Positions 1 through 14,045 of a DNA stretch of 64,000 nt are shown here, one piece after another. Source of the DNA: Chloroflexota bacterium. Lineage in GTDB: Bacteria; Chloroflexota; Anaerolineae; Aggregatilineales; Phototrophicaceae. The translations under genes were made by a program, and so were the position numbers. The notes under the pieces were generated by a model. That model saw only the letters and a program-made list of their open reading frames with translations. It was not told the DNA's origin and did not search any database. The DNA is taken from the NCBI GenBank assembly GCA_026708115.1, contig JAPOVL010000045.1, positions 1-64,000 of the forward strand. Direction: 5' to 3'. Within the stretch, counting starts at the first letter, position 1, and each line of letters opens with the position of its first letter.

Positions 1-165
1 CACCCCTCACCCCCCGGCCCCCTCTCCCACAAGGGGAGAGGGGGAGCTAAGCTTGACGGATTTCGTAATAATCTGTTGATTTTCGCAAGGATCGTCACCT
101 GTTTTGTATTATTTCAGTATTGTTCCTGTTATCTATGAGTAATATGTGCAGTAGCGGACAAGCCT
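1..165 (+). repeat. Dispersed ~200-bp TIR element, copy 1 (left end cut by window edge)
   Basis: Same sequence as 4254-4451 and 9764-9965: CCCCTCTCCCACAAGGGGAGAGGGGGAGCTAAGCTTG...AGTAGCGGACAAGCC. Confidence 0.85.
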
Positions 166-338
166 TACAGCCGACTATTATTTGGCGTTGCATGACTTAC
201 TTGGACTTACTTCTGTGCCCTTTTTGTCCTCCGCGGTTAAGCTCAATGAAGCGATCGCCCTGGGTCCGTATCGAACGGCAAGGACAGGCTGCCGCGGATA
301 TGATACAATCAATGCGTTTTAGCCAGCGTTTGACTTGA

Positions 339-1622
<1,284 letters not shown>

Positions 1623-1725
1623 CACAAATGCCCGCGGAGGCGTCAGTTCGACCAATGCGCCGATTCGTTGTATAGTTTAAGTAGTCAGGCTTTATCAGCA
1701 GCGCCAAGAAGAGGAACGGGAGATC

Positions 1726-4230
1726 ATGAGAAATAGATTAAGTCGTTTCGTCCTATTAGTTTTTTGTCTTGCCCTCCTGTTAATCGCTGCAGCGTCGATG
1801 GCACAAGAGGGCGCCAGGGCGCGCTTCGTCAATGTCGCGCCCGGCACGCCGCCGCTCGACATCCTGGTGAATGGCAAGTTGCTCGAATCCGATCTGGCCT
1901 ATGGCGAGTCGACCGCCTATGTGAGCGTCCCTGCAGGGACTATTGATTTGCTCGGCCTTGTCTCGGGCACGTCTGTGGTCCAGCTTGGGCACAGCGCCGA
2001 TGTTGCGGCCGGCTCGGCGACATCTTTCTTGATTTCGTCGACGGATTCGCCGCGATTCCAGGCTATTCCAGAGATCCTGGGCGCCCTGGACTTTGGCGCA
2101 ACGCGGCTGTCGATCGTCTACGCTATTGACGATGGATCGCCGGTCGACATTGTCTTCCGGGAAAACGGCGAGGTCTTGGGCGAAGGCATTCGACCCGGCG
2201 CAATGGTCGGTCCCTACGAATTGAGAGCCGATGTTTATGAGTTGGATCTGGTAGTGGCGGGGGACGCCAGCGGCGCGTCCATACTCGATTTAAGTATGCC
2301 GGTAGCGGCCGGGACCAGCCAACTCGTGATCGTCTATGGCAACGCAAGCGATCCACAAGTGTTGACGACGGCCGCCCCCGCGGCGCCGACAGCTGACAGT
2401 GGTCTGGTGCGATTTCTTCACGCAGTGCAAGGCGCGACGCCCTTCGCGTTAAGCGTCGACGGCGCGCCGATCGTCCCGTCTCTGGCCTATGCAATGCCGT
2501 CGGAGCATATTGCCTTGCCGAGCGGGTCGCATCAAGTTGCGCTAAGCATCGGTGGCGCAGAAATCACTTCAATGACACTGAACGTGACTGCGGGCGAGGC
2601 TCAAACCGCTGTTGTCATGGGGTCGCCGGCGAATTTGAGCATGTCAGCTTACAGCGACGACCTGAGCGGTATCGACAGGTCTTCGGCCTTGGTGAGTTTG
2701 ATCAACGCCATTCCAGGCAGCAGCGTCGATCGTCTGACCCTGTCGAGCGGCGCAACAGCCGCGACGGATGTGGCATATGGAAGCGCGAGCGGCGCGGCGA
2801 AAATCGTCACTGGCAAGCAAGGGCTGTCGCTGGATTTAACAATTGGCGACGATAGCGGAACAGTCCAGCTGCCGGCCAGCGAGTTCAACGGCGGCTCTTA
2901 TTACAATCTGTTCGCCCTGCCAGGCAGCGCATTCTCTGGCCCGCAATTGCTGATTGCGGAAACGAGCATTCTGCGCGGTCTCGACGGCGGAGCTATGATG
3001 ATGGAGCCAGAAACGGCGGTGGATGCGCCGCCGGAGGAACAGGTTGCGGAAGTAGAAGTAGAAGAATTGCAACCTGTCGTCATCGCCGCGGCTGATATTG
3101 ACGGCCCCAGCGCGCGCGTGAACCTCAACCGCGGCGCCAACTTGCATTTGCGCCAATATCCTGACAGCAGCGCGCTATCGCTTGGGCTGGCGCCGGCCGG
3201 CACGACCTTGATCGTATTAGGCAGACGCGGCATTACAGAATACTACGGGGCAGAGCCCGCGGACGAACCGGTCGATCTGAGCGACTTTGATGCCGATCCT
3301 GCGGAAGGATTGGAACGCTGGGAAGATCTGGATGCCGCTGAAACCTGGCTTTTCGTAAGCTATTTGACGCCCGATGGCGGCACAATTGAGGCCTGGGTCA
3401 ATGCCTTGTACCTAGTGGTCGAAGACGAAGAGGGCGCAGCGCAGCGGCTGGCCGATCTGGAAATGATACGTCAGAACCAAGCGGGATCGTCCGTAGGCAC
3501 GTCCATTGGCCCGCCGCAGCCTCTGGAGCGGGTCAGCGCATATGCATTTAACCTGAACGCGGGCGTGCATCTTAACATCCGGATGGCGAACGACAGCGGT
3601 ACCGAGAACCTGGGTCAAGTCGCAAATGGCGATCCATTGCGCCTGATCGGACTGGACGAAGCTGACGAATGGGCCTTCATCGAGTATGACGCGATAGACA
3701 ACGTGATCATCAGCGGCTGGGTAAGCGCTAACTACGTTCAAATCCTGCTGGACGGGAGACCGATATCTCCAGAGGACTTGCGCGAGATCGACGCTTCATT
3801 GATATCAGTGGTGGACGATTCAGTTCGCGGCGGCATCAATTTAGCGGGCGATGCCGAAGCCCCGCCCGTGCCGACCAAGGATCCCTTCCTGGGCGCCGTT
3901 GTCGCTACGGTCAACTTGAACCCCGACGCCAATCTTCACCTGCGGATGCGGCCCAATGCGGCCAGCGAATCGCTGGATCTCATTCCCTCCCACACGAGCG
4001 TGATCGTTGACGGCGTCACCGAAAGCGAGGAATGGTATCGGGTCAGCTATGAAGGCGCCACAGGCTGGATATCGGCCGGTTACGTCGTTATGTCGTTCAA
4101 CGATCGTTATATGCCTTTGGAAGAGATGCTTGGACGTCTCATGCTCTATGATGACTTTGGCAACGCGCTGCCGGAGGAAGAGATGGATGAGATGTCGGGC
4201 GACATGTCAGACGAGATGTCGGATCAATAG
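1726..4230 (+). CDS. Secreted protein with DUF4397-like repeats and several SH3b-like domains
   Basis: Signal peptide; RFVNVAPGTPPLDILVNGKLL; repeated VNLNRGANLHLR / FNLNAGVHLNIR / VNLNPDANLHLR modules. Confidence 0.8.
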   Translation: MRNRLSRFVLLVFCLALLLIAAASMAQEGARARFVNVAPGTPPLDILVNGKLLESDLAYGESTAYVSVPAGTIDLLGLVSGTSVVQLGHSADVAAGSATSFLISSTDSPRFQAIPEILGALDFGATRLSIVYAIDDGSPVDIVFRENGEVLGEGIRPGAMVGPYELRADVYELDLVVAGDASGASILDLSMPVAAGTSQLVIVYGNASDPQVLTTAAPAAPTADSGLVRFLHAVQGATPFALSVDGAPIVPSLAYAMPSEHIALPSGSHQVALSIGGAEITSMTLNVTAGEAQTAVVMGSPANLSMSAYSDDLSGIDRSSALVSLINAIPGSSVDRLTLSSGATAATDVAYGSASGAAKIVTGKQGLSLDLTIGDDSGTVQLPASEFNGGSYYNLFALPGSAFSGPQLLIAETSILRGLDGGAMMMEPETAVDAPPEEQVAEVEVEELQPVVIAAADIDGPSARVNLNRGANLHLRQYPDSSALSLGLAPAGTTLIVLGRRGITEYYGAEPADEPVDLSDFDADPAEGLERWEDLDAAETWLFVSYLTPDGGTIEAWVNALYLVVEDEEGAAQRLADLEMIRQNQAGSSVGTSIGPPQPLERVSAYAFNLNAGVHLNIRMANDSGTENLGQVANGDPLRLIGLDEADEWAFIEYDAIDNVIISGWVSANYVQILLDGRPISPEDLREIDASLISVVDDSVRGGINLAGDAEAPPVPTKDPFLGAVVATVNLNPDANLHLRMRPNAASESLDLIPSHTSVIVDGVTESEEWYRVSYEGATGWISAGYVVMSFNDRYMPLEEMLGRLMLYDDFGNALPEEEMDEMSGDMSDEMSDQ

Positions 4231-4253
4231 GGCGCTCCGGACATCGCCTATAG

Positions 4254-4451
4254 GGCTCGTCCGGTCCCCCGAGCAAATGCCGCTTATTTACCCCTCACCC
4301 CCCAGCCCCCTCTCCCACAAGGGGAGAGGGGGAGCTAAGCTTGGTGTAATATGTAATAATTTGTTGATTTTCGAATGATCGTCTCCTTTTTTGTATTGTT
4401 TCGGCGTTGTTTTCGTTATCTATGCGTATGATTTGCAGTAGCGGACAAGCC
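4254..4451 (+). repeat. Dispersed ~200-bp TIR element, copy 2
   Basis: Right end AGTAGCGGACAAGCC; degenerate left end GGCTCGTCCGGTCCC; same internal sequence as copies 1 and 3. Confidence 0.8.
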
Positions 4452-4555
4452 TTACATTTTGCCAGATTCATGCGACATTCGACAGTTACTGGTTTTGATG
4501 CGATTGCTCTGTGCTATGGGCCCTTAGACTAGAAGATCAAAGCTGATCGGCTATA

Positions 4556-6544
<1,989 letters not shown>

Positions 6545-6545
<1 letters not shown>

Positions 6546-7360
6546 TGCCCGTGCCCGGCTTGGTCGATACGCACTGCCATCTTAATTTTCGCGCCTATGC
6601 GGATGACCTGGAAGCGGTCTTGCAGCGCGCTTGCGAGGCCGGCGTGCATCGGATTGTCGTGCCAGCGATCGACCTCGACAGTTGCGGCGAGGCGCTCGCG
6701 CTGGCCCGAGCGTATGCGGGCATTTGCTGCGCGCTGGGCGTGCATCCGAATAGCAGCAAGGAGGCTGATCCTGCCTGCATCGAGCGCATTCGAGATTGGT
6801 CTCGGCGAGAGAAAGTGATCGCGATAGGCGAAATCGGCCTCGACTATTATTGGGACAGGAGCCCGAAGCACGTTCAAATCGCGTGGTTCGAAAGGCAACT
6901 TGAGCTAGCGGCGGAAATTGGGCTGCCCGTCATCATCCATAATCGTGAAGCCAGCGAGGACCTGCTGGACGTACTTGCGTCCTGGGCGCCCAGCCTGAAC
7001 CCGGAACTGCGAAAGCGCCCGGGCGTCCTGCATTCGTTCTCGGGCGATAGAGCGCAAGCCGAGCGCGCCTTGGCGCTGGGGTTCTATCTGGGATTCACCG
7101 GTCCGCTGACCTTCAAGAAGGCGCATGAGTTGCGCGAGGTCGCGAAGTCGGCGCCGCGCGAGAGATTGCTCATCGAGACAGACGGTCCCTTCCTGACGCC
7201 GCAGCCCTATCGCGGGAAACGCAACGAACCCGGGTACCTGCCACAGATCAACGACAAGTTGGCTGAACTGCATGACGTTTCCCCGATTGAGATGGCGCGT
7301 CAAACGTCAGCAAACGCCGACGCGCTATTTTCGCTGCCAGACAAGACAGCCGTCAATTAA
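6545..7360 (+). CDS. tatD: TatD family deoxyribonuclease
   Basis: VDTHCHLNF; IGEIGLDYYW; VIIHNREA; LIETDGPFLTPQPYRGKRNEP. Confidence 0.95.
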
Positions 7361-7405
7361 GCTCGGATTCCGCAAAACATTGGTAAACTGTGATCATGTG
7401 GATGA

Positions 7406-8374
7406 TTGACGGAGTCTGACTTGGCGGAGATCTCGGTAATCATCGTCAATTGGAATGTGCGCGATTTGTTGGACAAATGCCTGGCCAGCTTGTTTGCGGC
7501 GCAGGACGCGACCGATGCGCGGGACGGGAAAAGGCCCCCGCTGGAAATCATCGTTGTCGATTGCGACAGTCAGGACGGCAGCGTTGCGATGGTCCGCGAG
7601 CGATACCCGGGGGTCAAGCTGCTGGCGCAAGGCGAGAACGTCGGCTTCACCCGCGGGAACAACCTGGGTATGGAAGCGGCGACGGCTGATACGCTTTTGC
7701 TGCTCAATCCCGACACGGAAGTCTGCCAAGGCAGCCTGAATACGATGCTGGGTTACTTGCAGCGGCAGCCCGGCACAGGCATAGTGGGGCCGCATACGCT
7801 CAATACGGACGGCAGCCACCAGTCCACGCGCCGGCGCTTTCCGACGCTGATGACGGGCATATTCGAGAGCAGCTGGCTGGCCGCTTTGGCGCCCCGCAGC
7901 GTATTCGACAGCTACTTCATGCGCGATACGAGCGACGACGACATATTGGAAGTGGACTGGGTGCAAGGATCGGCCTTGATGATGCGGCGAGCGGTGTTGC
8001 AGGACATCGGCGGCCTCGACGAAGGATTTGTCATGTACTCCGAAGAGCTGGACTTTTGCAAGCGCGCCAAGGACGCGGGCTGGAGTGTGACCTATCACGG
8101 CGGCGCCAAGATAAGGCATCATGGGGGAAAGAGCAGCGAGCAAGTTGCCGCTTTCAAGCAGATTCAGTTTCATAGCAGCAAGCTGCGTTACTTCCGCAAG
8201 CATCACGGCTATGCGCATTATGCATTGCTGCGGGCGATGCTGCTGGCGCAATTCTGTTGGCAACTGGTTTTGGAACTCGGCAAAGCCTTGATCGGGCACA
8301 AGCGGGCGCTACGGCAGCAGCGCATCAAGACTTACTGGCAAGTTCTGCGCCATGGCTTAAAAGCGGAAATATGA
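7406..8374 (+). CDS. Glycosyltransferase family 2
   Basis: ISVIIVNWNVRDLLDKCLASL; GFTRGNNLGMEAA; LLLNPDTEV; EELDFCKRAKDAGWSVTYHGGAKIRHHGGKS. Confidence 0.93.
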   Translation: MTESDLAEISVIIVNWNVRDLLDKCLASLFAAQDATDARDGKRPPLEIIVVDCDSQDGSVAMVRERYPGVKLLAQGENVGFTRGNNLGMEAATADTLLLLNPDTEVCQGSLNTMLGYLQRQPGTGIVGPHTLNTDGSHQSTRRRFPTLMTGIFESSWLAALAPRSVFDSYFMRDTSDDDILEVDWVQGSALMMRRAVLQDIGGLDEGFVMYSEELDFCKRAKDAGWSVTYHGGAKIRHHGGKSSEQVAAFKQIQFHSSKLRYFRKHHGYAHYALLRAMLLAQFCWQLVLELGKALIGHKRALRQQRIKTYWQVLRHGLKAEI

Positions 8375-9537
8375 AAATTGGGCTAATCAGCGGCGAATTC
8401 CCGCCGATGCCCGGGGGCGTCGGGCATTTTTCACGGATACTAGCAGAACGGATGCAGGCGCAGGGTCATACTGTGCGGGTGCTGAGCAGAAGCGGATGCA
8501 ATTGCGATAATTTGGACATCACGGGCGTAACCGGCTGGGGATTGAAGCATGCCCCGCAGATCAGGGCCTGGGCTGACAAGCACGCGCTGGACGTCGTCAA
8601 TGTGCAGTTCCAGACCGCGGCTTATGATATGTCGCCCTGGATCCACTTTCTGCCATCTTTACTTGATCAGCCAATCGTAACGACCTTTCACGATCTGCGT
8701 CATCCCTATCTGTTTCCGAAGGCGGGTCGCCTGCGCGACTGGGCCGTGATGCACTTGGCGCGGAGCGCTGACGGCGTGATAGCCACAAATCCCGAAGATG
8801 AGAACAAGCTGGCTCACCTGCCCTTGCGCTCGCTCATTCCCATCGGCAGCAATATCATGCGCGAAGCCGCGTCCGCCGAGTTGACAGCGCGCTGGCGCGA
8901 GGAACTGTCCCTCAGCGATTCAAGTACTTTGATCGGTCATTTTGGATTTGTCCAGGCGATCAAGGGCATTGACTTGCTGGTTGAGGCCTTGGCGGAACTG
9001 CGCGGGAATGGCCACGATGTGCGGCTGCTTTTCATCGGCGGGGGGCGCAATGCGGTCAATGCCGACAGGGGCGAAAGCTACCGCGAGGGTCTTGAAGATC
9101 GAATCCGGGAATATGGGCTGGAGGATGTTGTGGGCTGGACCGGTTACTTGCCGGAGGCCGAGGTGGCTGCTTGCCTGCAGGGGGTCGATATAGTGACATT
9201 GCCCTATCTCGATGGCGCTTCTTACCGGCGCGGCAGCCTGATGGCGGCCATCAACTATGGCTGCGCGATTGTGACAACGCGACCGAGGGTCGCGCACGAG
9301 ACTTTCATTCACGGTGAAAACATGTGGTTGATTGATCGGGAATCGGCAGGGGCAATTGGCGATGCGATCACGCACTTGATTGAGAATCCACAGGAAGTCG
9401 ACCATTTGCGCGACGGAGCGCGAAAACTGCGGCTGCGCTTCGATTGGGATGTCATCGCGCGCGATACGCTGGCCTTCTTTGAAGAAGTGCTGCGCGGGGC
9501 AGGACGCCACATCGTGCGAGAGCCGCTCGGCGCGTAA
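8371..9537 (+). CDS. Glycosyltransferase family 4
   Basis: MKIGLISGEFPPMPGGVGHFSRILAERMQAQGHTVRVLS; GHFGFVQAIKGIDLLVEAL; start at 8371 overlaps the previous stop. Confidence 0.93.
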   Translation: MKIGLISGEFPPMPGGVGHFSRILAERMQAQGHTVRVLSRSGCNCDNLDITGVTGWGLKHAPQIRAWADKHALDVVNVQFQTAAYDMSPWIHFLPSLLDQPIVTTFHDLRHPYLFPKAGRLRDWAVMHLARSADGVIATNPEDENKLAHLPLRSLIPIGSNIMREAASAELTARWREELSLSDSSTLIGHFGFVQAIKGIDLLVEALAELRGNGHDVRLLFIGGGRNAVNADRGESYREGLEDRIREYGLEDVVGWTGYLPEAEVAACLQGVDIVTLPYLDGASYRRGSLMAAINYGCAIVTTRPRVAHETFIHGENMWLIDRESAGAIGDAITHLIENPQEVDHLRDGARKLRLRFDWDVIARDTLAFFEEVLRGAGRHIVREPLGA

Positions 9538-9763
9538 CCGGCGAAGAGAAGAAGTTGCAGGTAAGTTATGCAACAAAAATTAACCACAGAAGCAATTCCA
9601 AGTAAGTAATGAGAATGCGAAAACGCCTTCATTCAACCCCAGCCCCGGCCTGTTCCCCCCTCAGTCGCCCCGCTCAACGCTGAGGAGGCGACGGGTTTGA
9701 TCCGATTGGCTATGAAAGCGACAGGACAACGATCACAAGCATCTTGTTGGGCGAAAACTGTAG

Positions 9764-9965
9764 GGCTTGTCCGCTACTGGGTCATTCTAACGCGCTTTTT
9801 TCACCCCTCACCCCCCAGCCCCCTCTCCCACAAGGGGAGAGGGGGAGCTAAGCTTGACGGAATATGTAATAATTTGCTGATTTTCGCAATGATCGGCTCC
9901 CTTTTTGTATTGTTTCGGCACTGTTTTCGTTATCTATGTGTATGATTCTTAGTAGCGGACAAGCC
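9764..9965 (+). repeat. Dispersed ~200-bp TIR element, copy 3 (most complete)
   Basis: Perfect 15-bp TIRs GGCTTGTCCGCTACT (9764-9778) and AGTAGCGGACAAGCC (9951-9965); internal stem CCCCCTCTCCC-ACAA-GGGGAGAGGGGG. Confidence 0.85.
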
Positions 9966-10218
9966 TTGTAAGGGCGACTCTGTGAGTCGCTCACCGTTAC
10001 TGCTAGAGATTTCGGGCGACTATTATTTTGGAGTTGCATGACTTTGTTGGCGTTACTGAGGGTCGCGTAGACACTGACCGTCAAAGGCCGCTACGGCCGT
10101 CTTATTTCCAGGAGTTGCATGACTTACTCGCACTTACTGATTTGCCGCGCTCAGGCAAAATTGCAAGCTTGTTTGTCGCGTGAGCGCCGCAGCTTAGGTA
10201 AACAGGAAGATTGACTTC

Positions 10219-12456
10219 ATGCGCCTGCTTTGGCGTTGTTTGCGCGATCCAGACGCGCTGGCGGTGACTTGCCTGGCGATGCTATGGCTGCTGTTCTTTT
10301 GGCGCTTGTTCACGCCTATTGCCAGCGACCAGGTCTCGCTTGCCCAAGGCGACTTTTCCGCTCAGTTTGTCGCCTTTGCCGGATACCAGTATCAGCGCCT
10401 CTCGCAAGGGGAAATACCGCTTTGGAACCCTTACAACAACGGCGGCTTGCCTTTTATCGGGGATACGCAAGCGGCGGTCTTTTATCCGCCGCGCTGGATA
10501 ACGATCGCGCTCAGCTCGCTGGCGGGCGGATGGACTTATAACGCGCTGCAACTGGAAATGACCGCCCATGTGCTGGTTTACAGCCTGCTGATGTACCTTT
10601 TTGTGCGGCGACTCAGCCTGCGACGCGAGTTTAGTTCGCTGGCGGCCCTGGCAGCCGCGATAGTCATCGCCTACGGCGGCTACACGGGCAGCTATCCGCC
10701 CTTGCAACTGGCGATCCTGGAGGCGGCAATCTGGTTTCCCCTGGCAGGTCTCGGGATTCTGGAAGCGACGAGGACAAAAGAATTATCATATCCCTATGTC
10801 GCGCTGGCCGGCTCCGCGCTAGGCCTGTCCTGGCTTGCGGGTCATCCGCAAACGAGCTGGTTCATGACCTACGTTCTTTGCGCCTATTTCGCCTATCGCA
10901 GCTATCAACAGAAAATCGGCCGGCGAGCCTTCCTGCTTGGCGGCATCGGTTTTGGACTGGTCGCCTTTTGCGTTAGCGCGGTCACACTGCTTCCCGGCAT
11001 CGAGTATCTGCTGCATACGTCGCGCGCGGGCCTTGGTTTCGAGCAGAAGGGAAACGGATTCCCTATCCAAGACCTGGCGCAAATTGTCTTTCCCGGCTCG
11101 GTCAGCCTGTGGTCTCCGCTTTACATAGGCTTGCCCGCTCTATTCTTCATCGCCGTAGCCGCCTGCCGCAATGCCGGGGAGAGCCGCTTCTGGCTCGCTG
11201 CCGCGTCGGTTGGGCTGATTCTGAGTTTTGGAGCTAACAGTCCCTTCTATCACCTCGCTTACAACCTGGTTCCAGGTTTGCGATTCTTCCGCGGGCAAGA
11301 ACGGGCCGCCTTCGTGGTCGCTAACAGTCTGGCAATTGCGGTCGCTTATGGCGTGGTCGCCGCCGGCAATTGGTCCAATCATTTGCATCGGCAGCGCGCC
11401 CTGCGCTGGTGGCGAAACGCTGCCGCCCTTGTCATTGCGGTCGCCTTGGGCGCATTTGTCTTGTGGATGGGCGATTCACTACGCTGGAGCCCCTTCTTCA
11501 ACATCGCGTCTCGCAGCGCCGCGATCATGGCTCTGGGCGCGCCGGTGCTATTTGCTTTCGCAGGACGGCGGCATCAGTCGATTGCGGGAATCGCGTTGAT
11601 CGTGCTGATCGCCTTCGACCTGTTTTCCGTAAGCCAGGACCATCCGGGCACTTACGAACCAATACCCTCCCCCAGCCAAATGGCTATGGCGCCGCCTCCG
11701 CTCGTGCAAGCAGTGTTGGACGAGCCGGACGGCGGACAACCTTTCCGGGTCGATGGATTCCGTGGATTGGAGGGGAATTTCGGCAGTCTGTACGGCTTGA
11801 TGGATATGCGCGGGATTAGTCCGCTCTTTTTGGAGGGTCCATACCATATCATCCACCGTGATTATGTGAACAATCCTTTGGCCTGGGAATTGTTCGCGGT
11901 CAAGTTCGTCTACAGCGGATCGGAGACCCTGTCAGTCCCTTCGACCATCGTGGCTAGTGGGAAGGACAGCGACGGCGTGGTCCACGCGCATCGGCTGGAT
12001 GACCCGCGCCCCTTCGCCCATCTGGTCAGCCATGCCGACGTAGTCGACAGCGACAGCTTCGCCCGGGCCTTGATGGACGACCCGCGCTACGACCCACGCA
12101 GCAAAGTCGTTTTGCAGAGCGCGCCCAAGCTGAATCTTCCCAATCATCAGACGAGCGGAAGCGCCATAGTCCAATCTTACCGAGAGGAAGAAATCGTCAT
12201 CGAAGTGGAGGCCGCCGACAACGCGATTCTTAGCATTGCCCAGCCCCATTACGTGGGATGGGCCGCGCAACTGGACGGCCGGCCGGTCGAGATCCTGCGC
12301 GCCTACGGCGGTTTGAGCGCTGTGGAGATCCCGGCAGGTCACCATGCGCTGCAATTGCGCTATAATCCGCTGAGTTATGCAATTGGCTTCGTCCTGAGCG
12401 GGTTCGCCTGGCTGGGCTTCGCCTTGCTCGCCGTCGTCAAATTGCTCCGGAGGTAA
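10219..12456 (+). CDS. YfhO-like multi-pass membrane protein
   Basis: Many hydrophobic segments; QGEIPLWNPYNNGGLPFIGDTQAAVFYPPRW; C-terminal IAQPHYVGWAAQLDGRPVEILRAYGGLSAVEIPAGHHALQLRYNP. Confidence 0.8.
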   Translation: MRLLWRCLRDPDALAVTCLAMLWLLFFWRLFTPIASDQVSLAQGDFSAQFVAFAGYQYQRLSQGEIPLWNPYNNGGLPFIGDTQAAVFYPPRWITIALSSLAGGWTYNALQLEMTAHVLVYSLLMYLFVRRLSLRREFSSLAALAAAIVIAYGGYTGSYPPLQLAILEAAIWFPLAGLGILEATRTKELSYPYVALAGSALGLSWLAGHPQTSWFMTYVLCAYFAYRSYQQKIGRRAFLLGGIGFGLVAFCVSAVTLLPGIEYLLHTSRAGLGFEQKGNGFPIQDLAQIVFPGSVSLWSPLYIGLPALFFIAVAACRNAGESRFWLAAASVGLILSFGANSPFYHLAYNLVPGLRFFRGQERAAFVVANSLAIAVAYGVVAAGNWSNHLHRQRALRWWRNAAALVIAVALGAFVLWMGDSLRWSPFFNIASRSAAIMALGAPVLFAFAGRRHQSIAGIALIVLIAFDLFSVSQDHPGTYEPIPSPSQMAMAPPPLVQAVLDEPDGGQPFRVDGFRGLEGNFGSLYGLMDMRGISPLFLEGPYHIIHRDYVNNPLAWELFAVKFVYSGSETLSVPSTIVASGKDSDGVVHAHRLDDPRPFAHLVSHADVVDSDSFARALMDDPRYDPRSKVVLQSAPKLNLPNHQTSGSAIVQSYREEEIVIEVEAADNAILSIAQPHYVGWAAQLDGRPVEILRAYGGLSAVEIPAGHHALQLRYNPLSYAIGFVLSGFAWLGFALLAVVKLLRR

Positions 12457-12459
12457 ACA

Positions 12460-13926
12460 TTGGCGCGGGTCAACGCTCTGCAAATCTGGATCGGTCGGGT
12501 CAAGAGCCGCCACTACTGGATGGCGGTGGGATTCGCCGTCGGCGCGCTGGCGACATTGATCGGCTTCGTGATCGCTCTTGCGGGGCCCTTCCTGGCGCTG
12601 GCAGCCATATTTGGCGTATTGGCGGGTCTATATGTCATCACCGATATCCGCGTCGCGCTCTACGCCATCATTGTGACATTGCTGCTGCTGCCGTTTGGCG
12701 TATTCCCGGTCAAGATCGCAATTACGCCCACGCTGCTGGATTTAGCCATGGGCGGATTCTTACTGGTTTATTTGCTGCAGTGGATGACTGGCCGGCGGGG
12801 AGGCCTGCGCCTGACGCCCGTGCATGCCTTGGTTGCTGTATACGTCATGTGGCTGATATTCACTTTTGCCCTGGGCTTGCGACATGCCATGCCCACGCCG
12901 GCAAATATCCGGCAGTTTGCGGAGACCCTGTTGAGCATCGGCATGGTTTTCATCCTCTCGGACCTGCTGCGCGATCCCAAGACGCTCAGGCGCCTGGTCT
13001 TGGTGATTGTGCTGGCGATCGGCTTGCAGGCGCTGATCGCCATCGCGCTCTTGGTCGCGCCCGATACCTTCGCCGAAGCCTTGTTGGTCCGGCTCTCGCG
13101 AATCGGCTATCCGGATGGCGGCGTCATCCGATACATCGAGGACAACCCAGCTTTCGGCGAAAGGGCCATCGGCACCTGGGTCGATCCCAACGCGCTGGGG
13201 GGCATCCTGGCGGCTGCGTCGCTCATCATTGCCCCTCAAATCGTCTCAAGAGCGCCGGTCATTTCAAAGCGATGGTTGACTTTGGCCATCTTTGGGGCTG
13301 TGACGCTGGCATTGTACTTGACCTCGTCGCGGGCATCGCTGCTGGCTTTGGCTTGCGGTCTGCTATTCATCGCGATAATTCGCTATCGCCGGATGCTGCC
13401 TGTTCTGCTCATCGGCGCGATCGCCTTTGTCCTGCTGCCTCAAACACAAGGTTACCTGGATCGATTGCTGCAGGCCTTCCAGGGCGCTGATTTGGCTACG
13501 CAGATGCGGATTGGCGAATGGACTGATTCGCTGACGCTAATCGGTCGCTACCCCCTGGTTGGCGTTGGCTTTACCGGAACACCTGAAATCGATATCTATA
13601 CCGATGTCGCCAACATGTACTTGATCATGGCAAACCAAATCGGGCTCACAGGCGTGGCGATCTTTCTGTCTGCCATGGCCGCCGTTTTTGCCTATGGCCA
13701 TGTGGCTTGGCGCCAGGCCAGGAAGCAGCCGGACTTGACGGCGATTCACCTTGGTTACCACGCCGCCCTGCTCACTGCGCTGGTCAATGCCGTTGCCGAC
13801 CTGTACTTTTTTCGACTCGACTTCCAGTCTTCAATTACTTGGTTCTGGCTCGTCGTCGCCCTGTGCCTGGCGAGTTCTCGACTGGTATTGGAACGGAACT
13901 CGGCAGCAATTAAACAGGCGGATTAA
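12460..13926 (+). CDS. O-antigen ligase/polymerase-like membrane protein
   Basis: Multi-pass protein; AIGTWVDPNALGGILAAA; YLTSSRASLLALACGLLF; YPLVGVGFTG. Confidence 0.82.
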   Translation: MARVNALQIWIGRVKSRHYWMAVGFAVGALATLIGFVIALAGPFLALAAIFGVLAGLYVITDIRVALYAIIVTLLLLPFGVFPVKIAITPTLLDLAMGGFLLVYLLQWMTGRRGGLRLTPVHALVAVYVMWLIFTFALGLRHAMPTPANIRQFAETLLSIGMVFILSDLLRDPKTLRRLVLVIVLAIGLQALIAIALLVAPDTFAEALLVRLSRIGYPDGGVIRYIEDNPAFGERAIGTWVDPNALGGILAAASLIIAPQIVSRAPVISKRWLTLAIFGAVTLALYLTSSRASLLALACGLLFIAIIRYRRMLPVLLIGAIAFVLLPQTQGYLDRLLQAFQGADLATQMRIGEWTDSLTLIGRYPLVGVGFTGTPEIDIYTDVANMYLIMANQIGLTGVAIFLSAMAAVFAYGHVAWRQARKQPDLTAIHLGYHAALLTALVNAVADLYFFRLDFQSSITWFWLVVALCLASSRLVLERNSAAIKQAD

Positions 13927-14045
13927 GCAATCTGCCATTGCATTAAGCGGCCTGGTGCAATAAAATGCCGGACGACAATTGAATGATAGCTTTCCGCTTC
14001 GCGCAAATATTGTCGCGAGGCTGCGATCCGAGGAAAGGAACCTGC

